A DNA stretch of 64,000 nt from the NCBI GenBank assembly GCA_036501365.1, contig DASYAL010000087.1:62001-126000 (forward strand), written 5' to 3'. The stretch is from CAIKMD01 sp036501365 (GTDB lineage Bacteria > Pseudomonadota > Alphaproteobacteria > ATCC43930 > CGMCC-115725). Shown in pieces: positions 50,868 to 61,600 of this stretch. The notes under the pieces are model-generated. The model was given only the letters and a program-made list of their open reading frames with translations. It made no database searches and was not told the DNA's origin. How positions within the stretch are numbered: the first letter of the stretch is position 1; every line of letters starts with the position of its first letter. The position numbers and the translations under genes were made by a program.

Positions 50868-52113
50868 GCGGCATCGCGGCGCCGGCGCGCGGCTTGACGA
50901 GGCACCAGCCCCAGCTCGAGAGCTGCAGCGCGATCATCACCGCGAAAGCGAGCTGATAGGCGAGAGCGGGATAGTGTCCGGCTTCGGTCGCGGGCACGAG
51001 ATCGATGACGAGGCCGATCGCGAATTGCACGAGGAAGGCGCCGACGAAGAAGAACGAGTTGAGCGCGGTCGTGGCGCGGCCGGTCATTGCTGCCGGGAAA
51101 TGCTGCGCCAGGATCGGATAGCAGAGGGTGTTGACGTTCGAGAGCAGGCCGATGCCAAGCAGCACGCTCCAGCGTCCGGCGCCGCTCGGCAACAGCAGCG
51201 GCGTCAGGCTGGAGATGTAGATCGCCGAGCCGATCAGCACGATGCGCGTCAGCGGCACTTTGCGCTTGCCGAGCTCGGTGGCGATGAAGCCGACGAGGAA
51301 ATAGCTGCAGATCTGCAAAAGGCTCAGCACCAGGAGGTGGCCGGCGACGGCATTGGCGTCGAGCCGCGCGACGTCGTGCAGCCACGGCCCCGCCCAAAGG
51401 CTCTGGAACGCCATGGTGCTGCCGGTGGTCGCGAGGTAGAGCGGCGCGAACCGCCAGAACAGCCGGTCGCGATAGATCGCCGCCATGCCGGAAAGCTGCT
51501 GGCCGAGCGTCTCGCCCTTCGGCTTGATCTTCTCCGGCACCGCGCCGAAGAGGATCAGCGAGCCGCAAAAGCTGACGACCGCGGCGCCGAGCAGAATATG
51601 ATGCCAATCGAAGAGATCGAGCAGGACCTGCGTCGGCAAGGTCGCGGCGAGCGAGCCGAGCGCGCCGACGCTCATCACCATGCCGTTGAAGAACGGCCAG
51701 CGCGCGGCGGGGAACCACAGTGTCACCGCCTGAAGCGAGGTCATCAGGCCGCCGGCGGCGCCGATGCCCATGATGACGCGGCCGGTCAAGAGCACCGGCC
51801 AGCTTTCGCCGAGCGCGAAGATGATCGCGCCGATGCCGGCGACGACGATCAGCACCCCTTGCACGCGGCGCGGCCCGAACCGGTCCATCAGCAGGCCGAG
51901 CGGCGCCTGGAAGAGGGCCGAGACCAGGAAATAGACCGAGATCAGAAGCCCGAGCTGGCCGGCGGTGAGGTTCAGCGCCGAAATGAAATAAGGCGCAAGG
52001 ACCGCATTGACGGTGCGATAGTAATTGCAGAGCGCGAAGACGAGTGCGAAAGGCAGCAGCACGGCGAAGACAGGAAAGCGCGGTACGGCAACGTGTCGCG
52101 TCGCGTCGGTCAC
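50803..52113 (-). CDS. MFS transporter
   Basis: 436 residues, twelve hydrophobic segments. Loop 2-3 motif APLGLLMDRFGPRRVQGVL is the MFS signature; GRVIMGIGAAGGLMTSLQ is motif B-like with Arg. LGLLISVYFLVSALFQ and GRATTALNSFFFVGAFLVQF are typical of the anion/carboxylate (NarK/ACS-like) side of the superfamily. The start is GTG at 52113 with GGGGGGAG upstream; spacing is long. Its 3' end overlaps the convergent MocR-type gene by 65 bases, which implies the last 20 residues of one are not conserved. Substrate unknown. Confidence 0.83.
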   Translation of the reverse strand: MTDATRHVAVPRFPVFAVLLPFALVFALCNYYRTVNAVLAPYFISALNLTAGQLGLLISVYFLVSALFQAPLGLLMDRFGPRRVQGVLIVVAGIGAIIFALGESWPVLLTGRVIMGIGAAGGLMTSLQAVTLWFPAARWPFFNGMVMSVGALGSLAATLPTQVLLDLFDWHHILLGAAVVSFCGSLILFGAVPEKIKPKGETLGQQLSGMAAIYRDRLFWRFAPLYLATTGSTMAFQSLWAGPWLHDVARLDANAVAGHLLVLSLLQICSYFLVGFIATELGKRKVPLTRIVLIGSAIYISSLTPLLLPSGAGRWSVLLGIGLLSNVNTLCYPILAQHFPAAMTGRATTALNSFFFVGAFLVQFAIGLVIDLVPATEAGHYPALAYQLAFAVMIALQLSSWGWCLVKPRAGAAMPLTLPPAMPGAAAASRDRAHSR

Positions 52114-52129
52114 AATCGGCGCACTCCCC

Positions 52130-52246
52130 CCGTGTCAGCGTCAATCCCGCGCAAGCGGGGAATCTCAGGGCGGCCTCCCTGGGTCCCCGCTCCTGAAGCA
52201 GACGCCCTTCGACGAGCTCAGGAGGCGCGGGGACGACGATAGCTTT
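52130..52246. repeat. Dispersed palindromic repeat, related form D
   Basis: Intergenic region between the MFS and ferritin-like genes. It contains TCAATCCCGCGCAAGCGGGG, CCTGGGTCCCCGCTCCTGA and CGCCCTTCGACGAGCTCAGG, whose reverse (CCTGAGCTCGTCGAAGGGCG) matches the small end palindrome of copy A. It is a composite of the common GTC-ATTCCCGC-type and TCGAAGGG-type palindromes. Confidence 0.6.
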
Positions 52247-52261
52247 CGATGACGTCCCGCT

Positions 52262-53098
52262 CTAGATCGAGAACAGGAAGCGTGCCGTGGTCTCGACGGC
52301 AGGCTGAACGACGCGGCCGACCGGCGGGCTGAGATCGAGCGGCTTCAAGATCATCTTCACCGCCATCTCGTAGGGGAAGGCGGTGCGGCCGATGCGCCGG
52401 AAGCTGGCGCGGAACTTGTCATAGGCTTCCTCGGTGAAGGCCTCGCCCGGATTGCGCTCGAGGAAGACATGCTTGAAGGCGATATAGGCGTCCTCCGCCT
52501 TGACGCCGGCGCTGCGCTGCCACAGCTGCTTGAGGATCGCGACGCGGCTCGGCTGCTCGCGCTCGCGATAGTGCAGGAAATAGCGATAGAAGTGCTTGTA
52601 ATGGCGGACTTCGTCGGCGCTGATATTCGCGGTAATCTCTTTCAGTACCGGCTCGGGCGAGGCTTCCGAGAGGGTGCGATAGAAGGACGAGGTGCCGGTC
52701 TCGACGACGCAGCGCGCCACCATCTCGAGCGAGCGGTTCTCGGCGAGATTCTCCATCGTGCATTCGCGGCCGTATTCCGCGAAGAAGCCCTGATAGGCGC
52801 GGTCCCAGTCGAATTCCGGCCACACCGTCTCGACATAGCGCTTCAAGGCGGCGCCATGCTGGACTTCCTCGCGCTCCCAGTAATTGGCGAGCCAGTTCTC
52901 GATCTCGGAATTGCCGCGATAGAACTCGATCAGATTCTTGGTGTAGAGGTCGGAAGTGATCTCGACGAACGAGGCTGCGGCGAGCAGGTAGAACAGCTCG
53001 GTATCGTCGTGAATCAGCGAGCGGTCGATCGTGTCGAAGGAGATGTCATCGATCGACCAGCAGGCACCACCCACACGTCCTTGGATCTCATCAGTCAT
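52262..53098 (-). CDS. Ferritin-like di-iron protein
   Basis: 278 residues, all-alpha. Two carboxylate/histidine pairs are visible: WEREEVQHGAALKRYVETVW and ISADEVRHYKHFYRYFLHYR, the E-x-x-H style iron-binding helices of the ferritin-like superfamily, with further Glu in SFVEITSDLY and FVVETGTSS-type helix (CVVETGTSSFYRT). Size and spacing recall acyl-ACP desaturase or AurF-type oxygenases more than ferritin itself. ATG 53098 follows AGGGGCACACCA. The 178 bases upstream are AT-rich (CTTAGAAAGATAACTTAG), a likely promoter. Confidence 0.75.
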   Translation of the reverse strand: MTDEIQGRVGGACWSIDDISFDTIDRSLIHDDTELFYLLAAASFVEITSDLYTKNLIEFYRGNSEIENWLANYWEREEVQHGAALKRYVETVWPEFDWDRAYQGFFAEYGRECTMENLAENRSLEMVARCVVETGTSSFYRTLSEASPEPVLKEITANISADEVRHYKHFYRYFLHYREREQPSRVAILKQLWQRSAGVKAEDAYIAFKHVFLERNPGEAFTEEAYDKFRASFRRIGRTAFPYEMAVKMILKPLDLSPPVGRVVQPAVETTARFLFSI

Positions 53099-53276
53099 TG
53101 GTGTGCCCCTGCTTTCCCCCGGTTGCCCGCAAAGGCTGCCCATCTATTCTATAGGCAACGTCGATTTACGTCATTCTCTTAGAAAGATAACTTAGTGCAC
53201 TCCTATCTGTTCCTTTCAGGAAATGGCCGCATGGCGACTATGACCCGAACGCATTGCACGGATTGAGGAATCGGCC

Positions 53277-53633
53277 GTGGACCGGGCGCGAATCGCGACC
53301 TACCGCGAGTTCTGGTCATATTATTTGCGCGAGCATGCCAAGCCGGCGACCCGCGCCTGGCATTATCTGGGGACGAGTCTCACGATTCTCTGCCTGCTGG
53401 GCGCGGCCGTATTGGGCCGACCCGGGCTGCTCGTCGCAGCCGTTATCCTCGGCTACGCACCTGCCTGGCTCGGCCATTTCACCAGCGAGCGCAACCGTCC
53501 CGCGACCTTCCGCTATCCGCTCTGGTCGCTGTTCAGCGATTTCCGCATGTTCGCCGCCTGGATCGGCGGCTCACTGCCGCGCGAGCTTGCCCGCGCCGGA
53601 GTGAAGGAGCAAAGACCGGCATCCGGCGGTTGA
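53277..53633 (+). CDS. DUF962 (Mpo1-like) membrane protein
   Basis: 118 residues, GTG start. TYREFWSYYLREHAKPATRA and AWHYLGTSLTI open the domain with its conserved histidine, two or three hydrophobic segments follow, and GHFTSERNRPATFRYPLWSL is the second signature. The yeast relative Mpo1 is a dioxygenase in fatty acid alpha-oxidation, so a lipid role is conceivable; bacterial members are uncharacterised. It is divergent from the ferritin-like gene. A stem-loop covers its stop codon. Confidence 0.83.
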   Translation: MDRARIATYREFWSYYLREHAKPATRAWHYLGTSLTILCLLGAAVLGRPGLLVAAVILGYAPAWLGHFTSERNRPATFRYPLWSLFSDFRMFAAWIGGSLPRELARAGVKEQRPASGG

Positions 53634-53683
53634 CGCCGGATGCCAGTCTTCGAGACTCGGGCGACGGCGTCAACCGAGTCTCG
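53618..53683. terminator. Two stem-loops between convergent genes
   Basis: First stem GGCATCCGGCG / CGCCGGATGCC (53618-53628, 53634-53644) includes the DUF962 stop codon; second stem CGAGACTCGG / CCGAGTCTCG (53651-53660, 53674-53683). Both are perfect. They fill the 66-base gap between convergent genes, so they probably terminate both transcripts. Confidence 0.65.
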
Positions 53684-53699
53684 GCCTCCATCCGCGATA

Positions 53700-54287
53700 T
53701 TAGTTTTGCTGGTCGCCGTAGGTGCGGTGTTGCGGCGAGCTCTGGATCGCCGGATTCTGCCGCGCCGTGCCGCAGCTCGGATTGTCCGGGGTGCACGCCG
53801 CGCCGCCGGCCTGCGCCTGCTGGGGCGAGCCGTTGTTGAAAGAGGCGCCGTTGGCGTTCATGCCGGAGCCTGCGTTCATGCCAGCGCCCGCGTTCGCGCC
53901 CATGCCGCCTTGCGCGGCCTGCTGCTGATTGAGTTGCGCCGTGATTTGGTTCTCACGCGCGTTGCTGCGGCTGTCGCGGGTGCTGGCGCGGGCGATGTGA
54001 TGGGGCTTCGCCTTCGGCGCGGCAGCCTGCGTCGAGGCTTGGTCGTTCGACCGATTCATATTCATGTCGCTCGACTTGCTCATGTCGCTCGACTTGCTCA
54101 TATCGCCCGACTTGTTCATGTCGCTCGCGGCACCCGAGCCCGACATGTCCTGATGCGACATGGTCTGGCTTTGAGCCGGCATGTTTTGCTGCATGTTGTT
54201 GGTGGAGGAGGAGCTGCCCGACGACTGGGCGAAGGCGGTCCCTGCCGTCAGCAGGGCGATGGCCGCCGCATAGGTCAAAGTATTCAT
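53700..54287 (-). CDS. Secreted low-complexity protein
   Basis: 195 residues. A Sec signal peptide (MNTLTYAAAIALLTAGTAFA) is followed by a Ser/Asn/Gln/Met-rich chain without a recognisable fold. It contains tandem DMSKSS units (SGDMSKSSDMSKSSDMNMN) and Gly/Met/Asn repeats (GANAGAGMNAGSGMNANG). Two cysteines close together near the C-terminus (AACTPDNPSCG) could form a disulfide. GGAGATCCTTC precedes the ATG. Probably an envelope or exported protein of unknown role; the Met/Asn richness is unusual in this genome. Confidence 0.72.
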   Translation of the reverse strand: MNTLTYAAAIALLTAGTAFAQSSGSSSSTNNMQQNMPAQSQTMSHQDMSGSGAASDMNKSGDMSKSSDMSKSSDMNMNRSNDQASTQAAAPKAKPHHIARASTRDSRSNARENQITAQLNQQQAAQGGMGANAGAGMNAGSGMNANGASFNNGSPQQAQAGGAACTPDNPSCGTARQNPAIQSSPQHRTYGDQQN

Positions 54288-54436
54288 GAAGGATCTCCGC
54301 TAGCGAGAGGGGGAAACAACCCGGCGCACCGCGCCGCTAGCACTTAACGTCGCCATCACCACCGGGTTCCGCTCGACAAAACCGCAAAAGCGGACAAGGA
54401 TTCGCACTTATCGGCCGGTCCCGGATGGAGACGTGC

Positions 54437-55543
54437 ATGGCTACGCTCACGACAGCGATCAACCCGATCAGCGATGGCGCAGTCGACGCTTTCGCCGATT
54501 TCGACAATCGCTATCTGCGCCAGGGCGTCGCGCGCAGCGATCTCGTCAGCCTGCCGATCATCGACATTGCGCCTTTCATCGAGGACGGCGACGCGGCGGC
54601 GCGCGACCGCGTCGCGCGCCAGATCCGCCAAGCGTCGATCGATATCGGCTTCTTTTATGCCCAAGGTCATGGCTTCAGTTCGGCCGAGCTCAAGACGCTA
54701 CTGAACTGGGGCAAGCGTTTCTTCGCCTTGCCGCGCGCCGAGAAAGACAAGGTTTTCTCGAAAGAAGGCCGGGGCTATGTGCCGCCCGGCGGGCTCAATG
54801 CCGACGCCAATCGCGACAAAGCGGTCGATCTTAAAGAGCGATTCTATTTCTCGCGCGAATTCGCCCTGAGCGCGGCCGAGCATAACGGCGCCTATCCGCC
54901 GGGCTCGCATCTTTGGCCCGACGAAGCAGCCGTGCCGGGTTTCCACCGCTTCATCACCGAGGCGAGCTACAAAAGCATCGCCCTTATCCAGAAGCTCGGC
55001 TTCGCCCTGGCGCGCAGCCTCGGCCTCGACGAGGGCTATTTCGAGCGCGAGAACGGCCGTTTCGGTAGCACGCTCGTCTACAACTACTATCCGCCGCTCG
55101 CTCGCGCGACCCTCGAGCGCACGCAATGGAGCTTCTCGCCGCATACCGATTACGGCTCGTTCACCGTCGTGGTGCAGGACGAGAATGGCGGGTTGCAGGT
55201 GCGCAACGCTGCCGGTCAATGGATCGACGTAACGCCGATTCCCGGCACGGTCATCGTCAATATCGGCGATCTGATTGCGCTCGCGACCAATGATCTCTAT
55301 ACCTCGAATCTCCATCGAGTCGCGAATTTCAGCGGCAACGAGCGGATCTCGGTGTCGTTCTTCGTCGGCCCGCCGACGAGCGCGGAAATCCGGTGTCTCG
55401 CGACCTGCCAAGGTCCAGGCAATCCACCGCGTTATCCGCCAGTCAATGCCGAGGAATATACGCGCGCTTTGATCGAGCAATACCATCGGACAGGGCGTCC
55501 CGGCATCGCTGCAACTACTGCGAGCCGTTTCCAACGCCAGTGA
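54437..55543 (+). CDS. 2-oxoglutarate/Fe(II)-dependent oxygenase, isopenicillin-N-synthase type
   Basis: 368 residues. The N-terminal DIOX_N part has LPIIDIAPFIEDGD and ASIDIGFFYAQGHGF. The double-stranded beta-helix domain has the iron ligands HTD in SPHTDYGSFTVVVQ and His in SNLHRVAN, followed by RISVSFF with the 2-oxoglutarate arginine. ATG at 54437 has GGAGACGTGC upstream and is preferred over ATG 54425. The substrate is open; in bacteria such enzymes act on amino acids, auxin-like or phenolic compounds. It stands alone between a low-complexity gene and the large kinase. Confidence 0.88.
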   Translation: MATLTTAINPISDGAVDAFADFDNRYLRQGVARSDLVSLPIIDIAPFIEDGDAAARDRVARQIRQASIDIGFFYAQGHGFSSAELKTLLNWGKRFFALPRAEKDKVFSKEGRGYVPPGGLNADANRDKAVDLKERFYFSREFALSAAEHNGAYPPGSHLWPDEAAVPGFHRFITEASYKSIALIQKLGFALARSLGLDEGYFERENGRFGSTLVYNYYPPLARATLERTQWSFSPHTDYGSFTVVVQDENGGLQVRNAAGQWIDVTPIPGTVIVNIGDLIALATNDLYTSNLHRVANFSGNERISVSFFVGPPTSAEIRCLATCQGPGNPPRYPPVNAEEYTRALIEQYHRTGRPGIAATTASRFQRQ

Positions 55544-55661
55544 CTCGGAACTTTATTTATTGTCAGCCCGCGTCCAGAAATAGCCACAATTGTGGCGAGC
55601 TAGCGCCACATTCCAGCCCGAATAATCGGGCGCTTTATCTGCGGATTGGGAGGGGTAACGA

Positions 55662-58600
55662 GTGGCCCGAGCAGCAAGATCTCAACTCGGCGCCAGTCGC
55701 GCCGGTATCGTCGCGGAATCGTCGGTCGCGGCCCCGACTCCCTTCGTTCCGAAGAAGACGAAGAACGGTCATGGCGGCGGTCCCGGCTCGCTCGACATGC
55801 GCGTGTTGCTGCAGGCGATGCAGGCGATGCGCAACGGCGATTTCTCCGCCCGCTTGCCCGCCGATCTCGATGGGATCTCGGGCAAGGTCGCGGACGCTTT
55901 CAACGACATCATCAGCGCCAATGAACGCATGGCGCAGCAGCTCGAGTTCGTCGGCCAGGCGGTCGGCCGGCAGGGCCGCACGCGGCAGCGCGTCAAGCTG
56001 CCGAGCTCCCTCGGCGGCGCCTGGACCGGGATCGAGCAATCGGTCAATTCGCTGGTCGACGATCTGCTCTGGCTTAACAACGCGGTGACGCGCTCGATCG
56101 CCGCCGTCGCGCGCGGCGACCTGTTGCAGACGGTGCCGCTCGAGACCGACGGCCGGCCGCTCGAAGGCGAGTTCCTCACCTCGGCGACCATCGTCAACAC
56201 CATGATCAGTCAGCTCAGCGTGTTCACCTCGGAAGTGACGCGCGTCGCGCGCGAGGTCGGCACCGACGGCAAGCTCGGTGGCCAGGCGCAGGTAAGCGAA
56301 GTCACCGGCGTGTGGAAGGACCTGACCGAAAGCGTCAACTCCATGGCTTCGAACCTCACGGGCCAGGTCCGCAACATCGCCGAAGTGACGATCGCCGTCG
56401 CCAACGGCGACTTGTCGAAGAAGATCACCGTCGACGTCCGCGGCGAAATCCTGCAGCTCAAGGAAACCATCAACACGATGGTGGATCAGCTGCGCTCCTT
56501 CGCCGCCGAAGTGACGCGTGTCGCGCGCGAGGTCGGCACCGAAGGCAAGCTCGGCGGCCAGGCACTGGTGCCCGGCGTCGCCGGCACCTGGAAAGACTTG
56601 ACGGACTCGGTCAACGCCATGTGCGGCAACCTGACCGACCAGGTGCGCAACATCGCGCAAGTGACGACGGCCGTCGCGCGCGGCGACTTGTCGCGCAAGA
56701 TCACGGTCGAAGTGAAAGGCGAAATCCTGGAACTCAAAGACACCATCAACACGATGGTGGATCAGCTCAATGCCTTCGCCGCCGAAGTGACGCGCGTCGC
56801 GCGCGAGGTCGGCACCGAAGGCAAGCTCGGCGGTCAAGCCCTGGTGCCCGGCGTCGCCGGCACCTGGAAGGACCTGACCGACAACGTCAACTTCATGGCC
56901 TCGAACCTCACGGGTCAGGTGCGAAACATCGCCGAGGTCGCGACCGCGATCGCGCGCGGCGACTTGTCGAAGAAGATCACCGTGACGGTGTCGGGCGAAA
57001 TCCTGCAGCTCAAAGAGACCGTCAACACGATGGTCGATCAGCTCAACGCTTTCGCCTCGGAAGTGACGCGCGTCGCGCGCGAGGTCGGCACCGACGGCCG
57101 TCTCGGCGGCCAGGCCAACGTGGTCGGCGTCGCCGGCACTTGGAAGGACCTGACCGATTCCGTGAATTCGATGGCCTCGAACCTTACGGCGCAGGTCCGC
57201 AACATCGCCGAAGTCTCGACGGCCATCGCCAACGGCGACTTGTCGAAGAAGATCACCGTGAACGTCTCGGGCGAAATCCTGGAGCTCAAGGACACCATCA
57301 ACACGATGGTCGACCAGCTCAACGCTTTCGCCGGCGAAGTGACGCGCGTCGCGCGCGAGGTCGGCACCGAAGGCAAGCTCGGCGGCCAGGCGCAGGTGAA
57401 AGGCGTCGCCGGCACTTGGAAGGACCTGACCGACAACGTCAACTTCATGGCCTCGAATCTGACGGGTCAGGTGCGCAACATCGCCGAAGTGACCACCGCC
57501 GTCGCGCGCGGCGACTTGTCGCGCAAGATCACGGTCGACGTGAAAGGCGAAATCCTCGAGCTGAAGAACACCATCAACACGATGGTCGATCAGCTCAACG
57601 CCTTCGCCGGCGAGGTGACGCGCGTCGCGCGCGAGGTTGGCACCGAAGGCAAGCTCGGCGGCCAGGCGCTGGTGCCCGGCGTCGCCGGCACCTGGAAGGA
57701 CTTGACCGACTCTGTGAACTTCATGGCCGGCAACCTGACCGGCCAGGTGCGGAACATCGCCGAAGTCGCGACCGCCATCGCCAATGGCGATTTGTCGCGC
57801 AAGATCACCGTCGACGTACGCGGCGAGATCTTGCAGCTGAAAGAGACCCTCAACACGATGGTCGATCAGCTCAACCGCTTCGCCGGCGAGGTGACGCGCG
57901 TCGCGCGCGAGGTCGGCACCGAAGGCAAGCTCGGCGGCCAGGCCAACGTGCCGGGCGTCGCCGGCACCTGGAAAGACCTGACCGACAATGTCAACTTCAT
58001 GGCCTCGAATCTGACGGGTCAGGTGCGGAACATCGCCGAAGTGACGACCGCCGTCGCGCGCGGCGACTTGTCGCGCAAGATCACCGTCGACGTGAAAGGC
58101 GAAATCTTGGAGCTGAAAAACACCATCAACACGATGGTGGACCAGCTCAACGCCTTCGCCTCGGAAGTGACGCGCGTCGCGCGCGAGGTCGGCACGGAAG
58201 GCAAGCTCGGCGGTCAGGCCGCGGTGCCCGGCGTCGCCGGCACCTGGAAGGACCTGACCGACAGCGTGAACTTCATGGCCTCGAACCTGACGGGTCAGGT
58301 GCGCAACATCGCCGAAGTGGCGACCGCGATCGCCAATGGCGACTTGTCGAAGAAGATCACCGTCGACGTGCGCGGCGAAATCCTGCAGCTCAAGGAGACC
58401 CTCAACACGATGGTCGAGCAGCTGCGCTCCTTCGCCGCCGAAGTGACGCGCGTCGCGCGCGAGGTCGGCACCGAAGGCAAGCTCGGCGGCCAGGCCAACG
58501 TGCACGGCGTCGCCGGCACCTGGAAGGACCTGACCGACAACGTCAACCTTTTGGCCGCGAATCTCACCACCCAGGTCCGCAACATCGCCGAAGTCGCGAC

Positions 58601-61600
58601 CTCGGTGGCGCGCGGCGACTTGTCGAAGAAGATCACGGTGAACGTTTCGGGCGAAATCCTCGAGCTCAAGAACACCATCAACACGATGGTGGACCAGCTC
58701 AACGCTTTCGCCGCCGAAGTGACGCGCGTCGCGCGCGAAGTCGGCACGGAAGGCAAGCTCGGCGGCCAGGCCAACGTGCCGGGTGTCGCCGGTACCTGGA
58801 AGGACTTGACCGATACCGTCAACGTCATGGCCGCCAACCTCACCGAGCAGGTGCGCGGCATCGTCAAGGTGGTGACCGCGGTCGCCACCGGCGATCTCCG
58901 GCAGAAGCTGACGGTGAAGTCGATGGGCGAGGTCGCGGCCTTGGCCGAGACCATCAACGACATGACCAACACCCTCGGCACCTTTGCCGAACAGGTGACG
59001 ACTGTCGCGCGCGAGGTCGGCGTCGAAGGGCGCCTTGGCGGCCAGGCCAACGTGCCGGGCGCCGCCGGCACCTGGAAGGACCTGACCGGCAACGTCAACC
59101 TTTTGGCCGCCAATCTGACGACCCAGGTGCGCGCCATCGCCGAAGTGGCGACCGCCGTCACCAAGGGCGACCTGACGCGGTCGATCCAAGTGAGCGCGCG
59201 CGGCGAGGTTGCCGAGCTCAAAGACAACATCAACACGATGATCGACAACCTCCGTCTCACGACGGACCGCAACAAGGAGCAGGATTGGCTCAAGACCAAT
59301 CTCGCGCGCTTCACCAACATGCTGCAGGGCCAGCGCGATCTGGCGGTGGTCGGCCGCATGCTGCTGTCGGAGCTCGCACCGCTCGTCAACGCACAGTCGA
59401 GCGTCATGTATCTGGTGCAGACCGAGGGCGAGCCGAGCCTCCGGCTCCTCGCTAGCTACGCCGATCAGGGGCCGGGCGAGGGCCATCCCGAGCGGCTGCA
59501 AGTCGGCGAGGGGCTGATCGGACAATGCGCGGCGGACGCACGGCGTCTCCTGATCGCCGACGTGCCCGACAACGTCGTGCCGATCGGCTCGGCGCTGCTC
59601 AAAGTGCTGCCGAAGAACATCATCGTGCTGCCGATCCTGTTCGAAGCCCAGGTCAAGGCCGTGATCGAGCTTTCCTCGATGGGCCATTTCACCGGCCTGC
59701 AGATTTCGTTCCTCGATCAGCTCACCGCTTCGAGCGGTATCGTCTTGAACTCGATCGAGGCGACGATGCAGACCGAGGCGCTGCTGAAGCAGTCGCAGCA
59801 GCTCGCCACCGAATTGCAGACGCGGCAGCGCGAGTTGCAGCAGACCAACGAGCAGCTCGAGCAGAAGGCGCAGCAGCTCGCCGAACGCAACGTCGAAGTC
59901 GAGCGCAAGAACCAGGAAATCGAGCAGGCGCGCCGCGCCATCGAGGAAAAGGCGACCGAGCTCGCGCTCACCTCGAAGTACAAGTCCGAGTTCCTCGCCA
60001 ACATGTCGCACGAGCTGCGCACGCCGTTGAATTCGATCTTGATCCTCGGTCAGCAGCTCATCGACAATCCCGAAGGCAATCTCACCGGCAAGCAGGTCGA
60101 ATTCGGCCGCACCATCCATGCCGCCGGCACCGATCTCTTGAACCTGATCTCCGACATTCTCGACCTGTCGAAGATCGAATCCGGCACGGTCTCGGTGAAT
60201 GCCGAAGACATTGCCTTCGTCAATCTTGCCGACATGGTCGCGCTGCCGTTCCGCCACGAGGCCGAGAGCCGCAAGCTCAATTTCGAACTCAATCTCGACC
60301 AGCAGCTCCCGCGCGGCATGATCACCGACTCGAAGCGGTTGCAGCAGGTGCTGAAGAACCTGCTGTCGAACGCCTTCAAGTTCACCGAGCAAGGCGGCGT
60401 GCGGCTCGCGATCGGTGTCGCCGAACGCGGCTGGAGCCCGGATCATCCGGCGTTGCCCTTCGAGCCGATGGTGATCTCCTTCGAGGTGTCGGATAGCGGC
60501 ATCGGCATCGCGCCCGAGAAGCAGAAGATCATCTTCGAGGCATTCCAACAGGCGGACGCCTCGACCAGCCGCAAATACGGCGGCACGGGCCTCGGCCTGG
60601 CGATCAGCCGCGAGCTCGCTAATCTCCTCGGCGGCGAGATCCAGCTGCGCAGCTCGCCCGGCGTTGGCAGCACCTTCACCCTCTATCTGCCGCTCAAATA
60701 CAAGGGCCCGGCGGGCGCGGTGCCGCGTCCGGCGACCCTCGATATGACCCCGGTGGGAGTGCCGTCGGCACTGATACTGAACAATGCCCGGCTCGAAGCC
60801 AGCGTCGAACAGGTGCCCGACGACCGCGACAACATCGAGCCGACCGATCCGGTGCTGCTGATCGTCGAGGACGATCCGCATTACGCGCGGATCATGGCCG
60901 ATCTCGCGCATGACAAGGGACTGAAGGTGTTGGTGGCGATGCGCGGCGCCGATGCGCTGACGCTGGCGCGCGAATTCAAGCCTTACGCGGTCTCGCTCGA
61001 CGTGTTCCTGCCGGACATGCTGGGCTGGAGCGTGCTCGGCCAGTTGAAGCAGGATCCGACGACGCGCCACATCCCGGTGCAGATCGTCACCCTCGACGAG
61101 GACCGCCAGCACGGCCTGGCCCGCGGCGCATTCTCCTTCATCAACAAGCCGACGACGCCCGAAGGCATCGAAGAGGCGCTCAACCGCATCAAGGAATACA
61201 CGAAGCCGCGCCGCAAGCGGCTCCTCGTCGTCGAGGACAATCCCGACGAGCGGATGAGCATCGCCGAGCTTCTCGGCCACGACGATATCGAGATCGTCTC
61301 GGTCGCGACCGGCACCGAGGCGCTCTCGGTGCTGCGCGTCCAGGACGTCGATTGCGTGGTGCTCGATCTGCGGCTCCCCGATATGTCGGGTTTCGAGCTC
61401 CTCGATCAGATGAAGGACGACAGCCGCCTACAGGACGTGCCGATCGTCGTCTTCACCGGCCGTGAGCTCTCCCCCGAGGAGGACGCGCAGCTCCACACCA
61501 TGGCGCGCAGCGTCGTGGTGAAAGGCGTCGAATCGCCCGAGCGGCTGCTCGACGAGACCGCCCTGTTCCTCCACCGCGTTGTCGCCGATCTGCCGATCGA

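Noticed and set aside
56223..59258. CRISPR-like regular repetition
   Set aside because: Repeats are 276 bases, in frame and without unique spacers; they code HAMP domains.
56312..59455. Second plus-strand frame of about 1000 codons, Arg-rich
   Set aside because: Out-of-frame reading of the HAMP repeats; composition is that of a shifted GC-rich frame and no ribosome site is present.
55635..61280. Very long minus-strand open frame (about 1880 codons)
   Set aside because: Antisense to the poly-HAMP kinase. Its apparent His/Asp-rich repeats only mirror the 276-base repeats of the real gene.
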